DNA of 64,000 nt from Epichloe hybrida (taxonomy: Eukaryota > Ascomycota > Sordariomycetes > Hypocreales > Clavicipitaceae): the NCBI GenBank assembly GCA_019022495.1, contig JAFEKR010000005.1, positions 186,001 through 250,000 on the forward strand. The letters run 5' to 3'. Shown here piece after piece: positions 10,399 to 21,587 of the stretch. The translations under genes were made by a program, and so were the position numbers. The notes under the pieces were generated by a model. The model saw only the letters and a list, made by a program, of their open reading frames with translations. It did no database searches and was not told where the DNA came from. The first letter of the stretch is position 1. Every line of letters starts with the position of its first letter.

Positions 10399-13300
10399 TT
10401 AGATATACCACATGGTACTTCGGAAAAATTCCCGCTGTCGTGTTTCCGCTTGTGAGGGAGGCTCTTTTCCTTCATGCCTTCCTCCCAGCGGAAGCAATGG
10501 CGGCGCCTCGACTCCTCGCAAATCTTCTCCCATCATCAATTTCGCCTTGTCCCCCCCCTTCGCGATTTGGTCGCGAATCATCTCATGCCCCTTTGCACCA
10601 CTTCGGTGTCCTTCGCTGGCGGCGATATTTTCGTGGGCCCTTGCTCGGGCGCCAGCAAGATGAGCGTAGTAAACCGCAGGATGGAGCGATACCGGGGTGG
10701 TGGATCGCGCATATGAATAGCATTGATGATAAATCATCTTTTGGAGGTCGTTGACTGGGACGCCCATCTCATCCAAAATTACGTGATAATGAACAGGACG
10801 AGCCGTGCCTTGAATCGCAACGTGGGAGCACATGTAAAAGTCCCACATGAATGGATGTGTGACCTCCCTTTCGACCAAGGTACCTGGGAGAGCATTATCA
10901 TTACGGTCGCCCTTTCCTTTTTCCGGGAAGAACCGAATGTGATGTCGCTTGGTTGCCACAATCACCGTGAACTTGGGTAATGCTGCGTTGGGTGATTTCT
11001 GCCGAAGGAAGGACTTTATTTCGCGAATTTCTTGATCAAGCACATGCGCAAACTGCCCTTCTGCTACGCCGTCGCGGAAGTAAATGATATGCTTGGGGAA
11101 CGAGTTATCGTGGCCAGCCATCCAATATTTGGCTAGTTGACCAAACATGAAATGTACGTTGGCGGGAGTCAGCATCTCAACACGATAGCCGTTGGACTCT
11201 ACCATGGCTGCATAGCGGTTTGCATCTCGATCGACTGACATGGTCATGGCTGCAGTGGAGGGGGTTCCGCCACCAGGAGCTCCATGGGAAATGTCAACTC
11301 CAATCATCATGGTCGGGCGGTCTTTGGGGAAGTAAGTGGGCTGAGACTTCCACGGCGGCATTGTTCGTGACGTCGCCCCCCCAAGTTTCGCATTGACCTT
11401 GAGGCAAACATTGGAGTGATATTGACCATTGTTGTTTGCGACCGCCGACCCATTGACAACCTGGGATAGAATGCCGAATCTGCAATCGGCGGACTTCTTC
11501 AGTCGCTCATAATGGGGACTGTTCTTGTGCGGGACAACAACAAACAGCAGTTGCGTATAACCGCGCTGCTTAATGACTTCCCCGTGAGCCCAAGCGACTG
11601 CTTGTGCCACATCGGCCTTGGCATTTCCTGGCACGTTCAGCAGCAGGGCATCAGCTGGACATCTGCCCCCATGGCCCAGGAATGTAGTCCGGAACGTCTT
11701 CGCAAAAGCCTGTAGCTGCGGAAGATTGACACAATTGTCCATCACAATGAAAGCCCAGTTCTGAAGGGGTGCAAAGTTCGGTCTCCAGAACTTCTTTCCT
11801 CGCAGATCCCAACGACCAGAGAATTTTGGATCTGCTGTCCCTTGCCCGAAATTCACAGGTGGTGGTGCAAGAATTCGGGCCTCCGTCTTGGTGAAAGTTG
11901 GCTCAAACTCGACACCATATGACTTGAGGTGCGGATCAGCATTAAGTTGCAAACCTGCGACGTTTTTTTCGATATCTTCTCGTCGCTGCTTAGGACGTGT
12001 AACCGCAATCTTGATCATGGCAGCCGTTTGCTCGGGGTTCAATTTGAAAGTGTACCTTTGCATTGGTTCAACGCGTGCGAATTCCATGGGAATGTAGCCT
12101 CCCTTGCCGGCAAAAATGAGTGGAAGACTCGCATACTTCAGACTTGCCTTGTATTTCATGCGGTAGTAATCTGCCACACAAATTTGGCTTCCTTGGTAAT
12201 CGAAAGTGAAGGTTTTTGCCGTGGCACCTTCTGCGCCATACTTCTCATCAAAAGCAAAATCCATGATTGTGTATACCTTGTCAGTGGCTGGACGGTTGGC
12301 ATGTTGAACTGTAAATTTCAGCTTCCTCATCTTCCGTAGCTGTTTAAAAGCATCGGAAGATTGCCATCTCCCTTGTTGGTCACGGATGGGCCTGAGCTCT
12401 CTGGCAACAGTCGAGGGATTTGACCCCTTCCACCTGCGCTCGCAAACTCCCAAGAAGTTGCACATAAGCTGGTCCACAGTTTGGGCCCCAACCCAAAACA
12501 CGGTGTTGGTCACATCGGCGTTTAGAGCAAGACCTGTACCGCCTTGAGCAAGATTGTGGCTCATGCGAATAGAAGCGTAAGTGCCTTTATGGACTTCCAA
12601 AACATTGCCATCCATGAGAGGTCTTCCTCGCTGAGTTTTGCTGTAGAAGTTTCTCTTTATGGCCACCATGTGCTGTGATGGCCACTGGCGCAAAAGATGG
12701 TCCATGAAATTAAGTGCAACCAGGACACTCGTGTTTAACTGGACTTTCTTATCCAAGTACCCCTTGAGAGCAGAGACTTGAACTTCTGTGGTGGCTCTCA
12801 AGGTGACATAAAACCGGTTTGAGTCCCGTACTGGTGCGCCAGGGGGGAGCTGTTTTCCTTCGTCCAGGTTGACCGAGAAACGCAATTCACCTTTGTCAAC
12901 CATGCCAGGAGCCCAAGCCAGTTTGCGTCCATCGAAAATCCACTTGTCATAGGTGTACTTTTGTAAAGCTTGCTTAGTCGCCCCATGGCTCCAAATTTTT
13001 CGCATGAGGCCAGATTTGGCCTCGACGTCTGGCGAAAGCACGACCTGCGAAGGAAGTTTATTAGTTGTCAGTTATTAACCACGGCAAGATGAAGTACTTG
13101 CATCGTATTGGTAAATCTTCTTGGAGAAGTCGAACTTTGTCATTCGATACTGGTTCACCTCCACGATGGCTTTGCTACCTTCAGTGTTGAATTTGTTTCC
13201 GCGAAGTGCAAACATATCTTTTTGGGCGTCAAGCACATAGGCATCTGGCGGGAGCTCCATGCGAGTATTCCCCCCATCTTTCTGAGTGTTGCTTCTGGCT

Positions 13301-13413
13301 GGGTCAAATCCAGGCCCAGCCACCCAACCTGAGGCCCCGGGCCCCGGAGAGCCTGTGCGACTCCCAGGAGAACCAGCCGCAGACGGGGCTGGAGAAGGTC
13401 CTCGCTGGGACAT
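10399..13413 (-). CDS. qde-2: Argonaute, QDE-2 type (RNA-silencing slicer)
   Basis: Small-RNA-guided nuclease of the quelling/RNAi pathway, acting in an RNA-induced silencing complex. Two exons: 13413-13102 and 13044-10399, 985 residues. The start at MSQRG is chosen because a proline/glycine/serine-rich N-terminus follows, as in fungal Argonautes. N, linker, PAZ, MID and PIWI regions follow in order. The PIWI catalytic tetrad appears intact: D688 (GVDISH), E727 (YRVE), D762 (FRDG) and H856 (HYHVILDE). The protein ends in the typical aromatic tail TMWYI. The intron (13045-13101, phase 0) uses a GC-AG border, GCAAGT at the donor. A GT donor 4 nt further on would shift the frame. The gene is transcribed towards the RIP-decayed Copia block. 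Family assignment is firm; the exact start is less so. Confidence 0.93.
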
Positions 13414-14886
13414 GGTGGCTGTTCTAAGAGTTGTTAGTCGACTAAAACAGAACGCGATAACTGGTGAGGCAGCTTTCAGGTCAAGAAAAAAAAGCAAGAC
13501 GAATTTGTATATTGGGAACTCAACGTGACACTCGAGCATGCTGGAAGATTGGTGCTTACTTTGGAAGTCTAGCCGCCGTGTTGGCAAAGTTGTCGCCGGA
13601 GGCTGTGTCTGCTAGGGAGTCAGATATCGGCTCCGAGTGGACTAAGGATGACAGGAGTGGAAGGAGGTGTAAATTCTGAAGCTAGGGAGAGTTATCGCAG
13701 AAAACTTGACGTGGATGAGCAACCAGTGAAGCTGAGCCTGGACCAAGCTGCAAAAACTTCAGACCCAAATGGAGCAAACGCGGTTCTTGAAAACGATTGA
13801 CTGACTCCGGCGAAGCTTGTGATTGCCCAACTGAACACAGAGCGATGTAGTAAGAGAAATTCTATTAACTTACCAGCTGAGACGCTTGTTGATGAGGAAA
13901 AATGCAAATGGTTCTGTTACCAGTGCTGGCGACTAGCGACAGATGTAGCAGAAAGTTGGAAACGCAATGTGAGCGGTGTGACGAGGACGATGACGAGTGT
14001 GGAAAGAGAATGTTGACGAAAGAAGAAGAGGAAGAGAGGATGTACGCATGTGACGATGTACGATGAGGGAGGAAGGGAGGGAACAGAAGAAGGAGAGAAG
14101 TGAAGAGGAAAGGAAAGCAGGAAGAAAGGCAGGTTCGGCGGAGGGAAATCGTGTAATGCACGCCTGGCCGGGATCCGGCAGGTGTTTGAACGGTGGCAAC
14201 CGACTGCCAGGCGCTGACAGTTGGCACGCACGTTGAGCTCTGCAAACGGCAAACGAGCTGTGCCCACCAGCTGGAGACTATTGTTCACACTCACGCGCAG
14301 AAGCTGCGTGGACAACTCGGTTGAAATCGATACGTCCCGCCGCCTGTCACAATGTCACAGGGGCCGCGGATCTAGAGCCAAGTGAGTGTATGGCGTCGAA
14401 CTCAATGAGAAAAAGAGTCAGCTCGATAAACTGCTTCAGAAACAAATTGAGGTAGGTGGGTATGTCTCTATACCAACTGGCAGTGTCTGCTCTCCCAACC
14501 AGAACTTGAGGCATGAACGACAAACGGCAAGTCGGGGAACACACCAGAAGAGAGGAGAAGCCTGAGTCAACTAGGTGAATTAGTTCTGCCTTTGCGATTA
14601 CCTACGCCGTCTAGACCGCTGCAAATCTTCGTGGCTTGTCATTGTAATGACCACACACCTCTTGCCTTTGCCTCTTGCCCCTGTCCCTGGCCCCATCCCT
14701 CTGAAGCAGCTTCACTAGATACAATGTTTGAATTGTGCCTCTCTCTCTGTGCCATTGCGAATGTCCAAACGCCTTACGAAATGCGTTAAAAGATTGCAGA
14801 TAAAACCCAACCATTTTCGGCTCTCTAAAATCGAACGATTTGCATATGTGTGCTGCCACCGTTTCCGGCTTCCAAGAGCTGGCAAT
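13414..14886. other. Intergenic: Argonaute 5' region and Rna14 3' region
   Basis: No gene recognised. Sequence upstream of the Argonaute start is strongly purine-rich on the plus strand at about 14020-14130, hence pyrimidine-rich on the coding strand, as in many fungal promoters. Small open frames here show no domain. Confidence 0.5.
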
Positions 14887-17800
14887 TCAAAATCGATATC
14901 CTCCAAATTGACCCGCAGGTGGTGGTACTCCATATCCAGAGCTTGCAGGCGGCTGCCAGGACAGAGCTGCAGCAGTCGCATCGGGTGGTGCATAAGGATT
15001 TGTCGCATAACCGCTGCCGCTTTCTGTCCGCAAAGGCGAGTTTCTGTAACCTGTTGCCGAAGCCATACGTCCGTAGGGGGAGAGAGGCCGGTTGTTCGTC
15101 GGAGCAGTGAAAAGGTATTGGCCACCCGTCTTGGCTTTCCAGGAGGCGTAATCAGGCAATTGCGTGTCACGGAGAAGTGTTGTCATTGCGGCCGGGTTCA
15201 GTTTGTGAGCATCATAAGTATGGCTTGGAGGCAAAATTCCAAGCAGGAAAGTGATATCTCGGTGCAGAGCAGAAGTCTGGTTGCGCCGTTGCTGATCGAG
15301 GCGTCGCCCAGCGGCGCCCTTGAGAGGAGAGACGCCTCTAGCAAGCCTCTTGGGTGGGTTTAATTCATCATCGTCAATTCCGAACGGTCGCTTGGGCGAT
15401 GCTGTAGCTCGGATGAACTGTGGCCTCGGGCTGTGTTCGTGTCTGGGCGGTGGTATGCTGCCCCGTACTGATACGGGTTGCTCCATGGCGGGAAGCAGTT
15501 GCCTGGGCCGCATCTGCACAGCCTTGGATATGATGATCGGGGCCGCCACAGGATCGAAGCTGTCGGATGAGTACCGACTGGTAAAGTACTTCAGCTTAGG
15601 GTCGTTGGGGAATAATTCCACCATACGGGCCTCCAGCTTTGATATTTGTGAAAGTTCTCCGTATTGCGATTCATACTTGTGGAAATAGGCATATAAAGGT
15701 CGGGCTTTGTGTAGCGTTTCTGGTTTAGACACGAGACGATTGACGCACGTCTCAAACACGACGCGGGCATCTGAGCCCATTAGTTAGCCATTGATACCTT
15801 GACTTGGATAGAACTGGACATTGAATAAAATGGCTGCTTACTGGTAGTGTCATCCTTGGAATGCAGATACTTCAGGTATTCTATCATGAAGCCCTCATCA
15901 TTGGGGAACAACCTCGCTCCGCGTTCGAATATTTTAGCACCGACCGGGTCCTTGTACACCACTGACTCCAACAGTGCGACAGCCACATAAACATCACTCG
16001 TCAAGCGACCCTTCTGTCGGGCGTCGGTGAATACCTTGCGCAAGCCGCCCTCGGTTTGATTGCCTTTGCCCTGAATGCGACGCATTGCGCGCGCCATTGC
16101 GATCCAAATGTACGAGATTGTCTTCGAAAGAAGTTGCGTTTCGGCAGCATACGCCTGTTGGATCGCAGATATGCGCTCTTCTGTTGGCGACTTTTTCACG
16201 ACTTGATCCTCGTCGTCGTCATCAAGTGGCTCTATTGAGTCCTGGACGGGAGGTTCGTATGCTGCTGCTTGTTTAATGGTATTGACTTCAAGCTTCTCCC
16301 GCTCTTTCACCTTGTCGCCCATTTTGTACAAGGCTTCCAAGACCAGGTCGTAGGGCTTTCGAACATTTTTAGCATATTCAGACTTGTCCACTTCCTTTTC
16401 AGGATAATTCGCTTCAATGTGATCAGCATGTTTGAAAGCAAGCAGCACACTCTCGGGATTAGCAGCGATGCCTTGGTGTAGCATCTCAATGCCTAAAACC
16501 TTTTCGTTCTCTCGAACATCGTTCTCGAAGCACCACGCAGCAGCATCGACCCACGTCTCGGGCCAGAAACGCAGAGCCATCAAAGCTTGCTTGTAGCAGT
16601 ATAGAATTCGCTGCTTGTATACTTTGGGCTCATCATCTTTGAGTACAAGTGGGTCTTCCTTCTCCCACGCAATCCATTTCTTCCATACTTCAACTTGTGC
16701 ATGATACTCCTCGTAGCCGTCGAAACCTGGGGCCGGTGGCAATCGCGGCAGATTTGTTCTTTTCAAGCTGCGCATGATATTGTCCAGCGCGATGTTGGCA
16801 CTTTTAGCGGACATGTAGCCCGGCGACCTTTCCTGAATGAATTTACGACCCTAGTGTTCACTAGTCAACATGCAATCCGAATGGGCTACAATAAAGCACA
16901 TGCTGCTCGACAGAATTGAACCTACAGTAACCTTGTTCAGTCCCATTTCGAACTGATCGTATTCCTTCCATAAAGTATTCACCGTTGACATGGGGACAGC
17001 GATTGCGCGATGGTATGCCTTTCGGAGCTGATCCATTTTTTGTTGGTCTTGCCATCCCGTGCCGCCAACTTGACCGGGGCCATTTTTGATGAAATGAACA
17101 TAATCTTGCCAAATGCTTCCCGAATCACGGTCGACCCCGATGTTGTCAATGACGAATTCGTACGACTGAGTGACAGTACGACGGGCTTGACCGGTAGGAT
17201 CGTTCGTCAAATCGTTTCGTCTTCGGATATAATTGAGATACACCGTCCAAAGCTTTACGTTCGGGACGGTCATGAGGCATCTTCCGAAAAGCTGCTCGGC
17301 ATCTACAAAGTTATCCAGATTGAGTTCCATCTCAATCCACTCAACCCAAATATCTCCCTGACGAATTGAAGAATATGTCAGTTCTGAACGCGACGGGGCA
17401 AAAAAACAATGCAGGGGACTTACTGCCTGTGGGAAAACCTCCAAGAAACGATTATACACTCGACGTAGGTCGTCTAGTCTGCTGCGTCGCTTATGATTTG
17501 CCATGAGGCTGATCCAAGCATCCATATCTCCGCGCGGATCTTCTTGAATGCGCGCTTCGAAAAGCATCACAGGATCGACACCTGGCATCGCAGACAGCCC
17601 ATTGGGCAAGGCATCAGAGGTAGGAAACGGAGCGGCGCCATTGCTGGTTGGACCGGAGCGTGCGCCGGATCGACTTTGATCGGTCGCCAAAAGATCATTG
17701 CTGTCGTCTTCCTCGTCGTCCGACACCTCGACTAGAAAGCCACCTGACATCTTGGGTTTGTTCGTGGGTCGTTGGGAGGGTGTTTCTGATGCTAATTTAT

Positions 17801-18038
17801 CGGGAATTTGAGGAGTGTCGTCGAAAGCTATCGACTCTGGGTCATACTCGCCCCCGTCATCCTGGTCCTCGTCCTCGTCGTTCTCTTCAATCTCGCCATC
17901 ACCGTCACTCGCAGCGTCCGAAGCATCGGCAGACTCTTCAACGTGCTGGTTGTGGTCGACACTGGGGTGGGCGAGAGGGTCATACTCTGCGCCGGATCCC
18001 TCACCTTCCCAGTTGGCATCTTCCGCGGACATTGTCAC
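14887..18038 (-). CDS. rna14: mRNA 3'-end-processing protein Rna14 (CstF-77)
   Basis: Scaffold subunit of cleavage factor IA, needed for cleavage and polyadenylation of pre-mRNA in the nucleus. Four exons: 18038-17424, 17357-16926, 16850-15842 and 15770-14887, 979 residues. The N-terminal 100 residues are acidic and disordered (DGDGEIEENDEDED). A long array of HAT (half-a-TPR) repeats follows, for example WISLMANHKRR, IWVEWIEMELN, LWTVYLNYIRR and IWQDYVHFIKN. The C-terminus is rich in proline, glycine and serine. Intron 1 (17358-17423, 66 nt) is in frame and free of stops, so unspliced RNA would encode a 22-residue insert. The gene is divergent from asf1, whose start is 1.1 kb away, and probably shares its promoter region. 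Start MTMSAEDAN; an ATG two codons downstream is an equal alternative. Confidence 0.92.
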
Positions 18039-19179
18039 AGAATGATTGATACAACTTGCATTCGATTACAATCAGAATGTTGTGCAAGGTTCTATTAACG
18101 ATGGGCAAAAATATCGATGCGACAATGGACAATGATACCTGGCGAGAAGAATGCAAAGGTAAACAATGTGCGAAGGGCCGTTCCGAATTCGATTTTGAGC
18201 GTCTGAATAATCAATGATAGTTATTGAGACAAAGTAGATGGTTTATAGAGTTTGGTCACAGCTTTGGAGACGGTAGTGTTGCGATGAATGCAATCTCTCC
18301 TCGAGGAAAGCGTGGTAACTGCACACGATGACTTCAGTGAGCAGCCAAGCTGGGCCTCTCGGCGGCCGACAATACACAGCACTTCCTCAAGAGATGTGGA
18401 TATGGTGCCGGCAACTGAGATTGCGATAGTGCGATAGTGCGATACAAATCGTATATCGGTCGGCCTACGCTGGCAATCGTGATGGTGCCAGCTGCAGGAT
18501 CAGGTTGAAATGGGACAGGTCCGGGGGTGATGATGATTTTCAGGCAAAGCTCGTCGTCGCGCGCCGAGTCGCAGGAGGCTGGGGCAGAAAACAGAATTAG
18601 GTCTAGTGGCAGGTCCCTGGGCGGTGAGAGTCGCCAGAAAAAAAACGACCAACAGTCAGTGACTTCCTGCCGTGCTGCCAAACGTCATGGCCATGTGTGG
18701 GTGGAGGAAGGAGGAAGGCACGACACGACACCAGGCCGGACACCACTTTCTGCCTTTGTACCTCTCAACGCGCCAACACGCCCCCTTCCCCTGCCCCTCC
18801 CCTCCACGAGCGCGTCCACATGTACCTACGGATTCGATTGAGCCTCCCTTGCCCACCGATCGATTGATTCATTCCCACAATTCGCCGCTGGCTAGGTATT
18901 AGATTCATCAGTCTCGTTGTTCTTGACCTTGACAAAGGCGCGCTACTTTTCGAATCAGGACTACCACCTTCTCAGCTGCGCTCGTCTAGTCCGCACATTT
19001 GAGACCTTGGCGCCCTCTCCCACCTTGTCACCGCCGCTCTTGCATCCACCCACCTTCCACAAAAAAACCCGCGCCTCACGCAACCACGCGCTGCCACCTC
19101 TCCTCTGCCTGCAGCCGAACCACATTCGATCAAACTATCAACACGTCACAAATAATAGCCGAAGAACACTGTCGCCGTC
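18039..19179. promoter_or_regulatory. Divergent promoter region rna14 / asf1
   Basis: A 1.14-kb gap between two housekeeping genes transcribed away from each other. The half nearest asf1 is C/T-rich (for example 18778-18808 and 19000-19110), typical of fungal promoters and 5' UTRs. A GCGATAGTGCGATAGTGCGATA triplet-like repeat lies near 18421-18443. No TATA box is obvious. Confidence 0.45.
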
Positions 19180-20238
19180 ATGTCTGTTGTGTCACTCTTA
19201 GGCGTCAAGGTTGTGAACAACCCCGCCAAGTTCATTGACAAGTATGAATTTGAAATCACGTTCGAATGCCTGGAAACCTTAGAGAAGGGTACGCAATCCA
19301 ACATATGATCGTGCAAATATAAGGGGAGGTTTGCGACTGTGAGAGAGCTAACCTTGCATATAGATCTTGAATGGAAACTTACATACGTCGGTTCTGCTAC
19401 TTCGTGAGCTTCACCCTTTCGGTACACCTTGTTTGGAGACTCTGTCGGAGCAGCAAGCCAGCTGACACCAAGAAATTTCAGGGATCAATATGACCAGGAA
19501 CTTGACTCCCTCTTAGTTGGACCGGTTCCAGTCGGTGTTAACAAATTCATATTCGAAGCCGACTCTCCCAATATCACTCGCATTCCAGACGCCGATATCC
19601 TGGGCGTGACCGTGATTCTTTTGACCTGTGCGTACGATGGCCGCGAATTCGTTCGCGTGGGTTACTACGTGAATAACGAGTACGACTCGGAAGAGCTGAA
19701 TGCCGAGCCGCCGGCCAAACCTATCGTTGAACGCGTTCGACGCAACATTCTCTCGGAGAAACCCCGTGTTACTCGGTTCGCCATCAAGTGGTAAGCCTCG
19801 AACGACGTTTTATCTCGATGATTTTTCATGGCACGCTAACATTGTGACAGGGACTCTGATGCTTCTGCTCCACCGGAGTATCCCCCTGAGCAACCTGAGG
19901 CTGATCTCGTCGCCGATGGCGAGGAATACGGCGCCGAGGAGGCCGAGGAGGAAGCTGAAGAAGAGGCTGTTGCTGAAACCGCAGAGAAGACAGATGGGCC
20001 ACCCGGTGAGGACGCCGAGATGGCCGGAGTTGAACAAGAGGCCGAGAATGGTCAAGAGGACGGGCAAGAAGAGGAGGAGATGTCTGAGGACGGTAGTGTT
20101 GACATTGAGGGAGAGAGTGAAGAGGAGCTCGAAGAGGAGGAGGAAGGAGAAGGAGAAGGCGAGGACGATGCCATGGAAGTTGATGACGGCGAAAAGCAGG
20201 CGGCCGCCGCCGCCAAGCCCGTTGCCGTCGCTTCTTAA
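19180..20238 (+). CDS. asf1: Histone chaperone Asf1
   Basis: Binds the H3-H4 dimer and hands it to CAF-1/HIR for nucleosome assembly during replication and repair. Four exons: 19180-19288, 19364-19403, 19482-19790 and 19851-20238, 281 residues. The first 155 residues are the conserved immunoglobulin-like Asf1 core: start [18 protein letters not shown], then [39 protein letters not shown] and [11 protein letters not shown] long acidic tail of Glu/Asp/Ala repeats follows, longer than the core needs and typical of fungal Asf1. Introns are 75, 78 and 60 nt. The 3' end converges on the RasGAP gene. Confidence 0.95.
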
Positions 20239-21587
20239 GTGCTCACTGCTAAGCCCCCTAGACAAATGGTATCTGCCTCGCAACAACTCAACAGAGAGGT
20301 TGGAAAGGCTTTCTTCTTGAATATCAGACATGACTGGTCTAAACAGACCTGTCTTTCGAAGCTGCATTGTTCTTGGACGCTAACCTCACTGAGAATACAC
20401 AGCACAGAGAGTTGGATGATATTTGCAGGACTGGGAGGGAGCGCAGAGGCTGAAGGCGGCAAGACGTCCGCCCGTATATTTATTTGGGCAAATAGACAAA
20501 TTTTCATGGCGAAACACTTTCTTTTTTTTCCCTTCTTCTTTTCATGCATGCTGATGAACGACTATACTTTCGATGATGGGTGCTCGATGTGTCCTCTGGA
20601 TTAACCTCGTCCAGAGGCGGGGAAGCAGCCACGTGTGTTTGGGGAATGACATGCAATGCGTCGTAAGTAGTAACTGACATTTTTACTCTGACGGGTCGTG
20701 ATCCTCTTTGTGCTGAACAGCAACGAATGACGTGTGTGCCCCTGTTTCATAACTTTCACTCATGTCGCCGCTCATTCAAAATATAAGATGGCACGGGCTG
20801 AGGTTACGAGGACGAGCTCATCGGCATCACAACACCGCCAGAGCAATACATCAACGGCTCGGATCTCACATCCCCCGCCCCCCCCCCCTGGCCTCATCAT
20901 ACAGTGCACATGAGTCGAGATGGCTTTCTGCGGATAACACGCGATAGGGTATTGAAAATCCGTCGCTACTAGGAAACTGCGTCCGCCACGGCGTAATACT
21001 CCCTTCATCAATACGACACATCCAAATGGCCAAACTCTCAGATTTGATTCCAAGCGGTCTTGCCATATGTTCGAGACTTGGAAGCCGCAAGCACTGCCAG
21101 CCAAGTAATCCAATTAAAATAGACCTCCTTCTCATTCCTCCCACCACGGTCCAGCCGAAGCAGGATATCAAAATATCAGAATATCCCCCCCCATCCCTCC
21201 TTTCCCCGGGAAAATATTACGTATGTAGAGTTTGAAGATATGAACGCGAACATCTCTTTGCTTCGCTTTGAAGCATAGACACGTGACAGCCAGGGAGTCT
21301 TTGGAACGCAAATAGCTGTCCCCCCCCAAAAAAAGAAAAAAGTCAGAAACCCCGTTGGAACACAAGTGATAGGCAGGACTAAAGAGCCAATGAAAAAGGA
21401 AAGAGATGAAGAGAGAAAAAAAAAAAAAAGGTGAACCCTCCGAACCTCTGGTGGTACGTGCGAATCAAGGAAGAGAAATGAAATAGCCATGGTATCTCTG
21501 CTTTCCCAAAACGCCAATTGGCCCTTCCGATATAGTCGTTGTACATTTCTTGGATATACTGAGCTCAGCACCCCACCCCTTTCTCGT
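20239..21587. other. Convergent intergenic region asf1 / RasGAP
   Basis: No gene recognised. The region holds the 3' UTRs of both neighbours and several homopolymer runs: T-rich near 20521-20545, C run near 20876-20889, A run near 21417-21429. Open frames of 100-145 codons here have no domain. Confidence 0.5.

Noticed and set aside
13917..14315. Overlapping minus-strand frames of 88-132 codons upstream of Argonaute
   Set aside because: They arise from a pyrimidine-rich promoter tract (Phe/Leu/Ser/Pro-rich translation) and have no domain.
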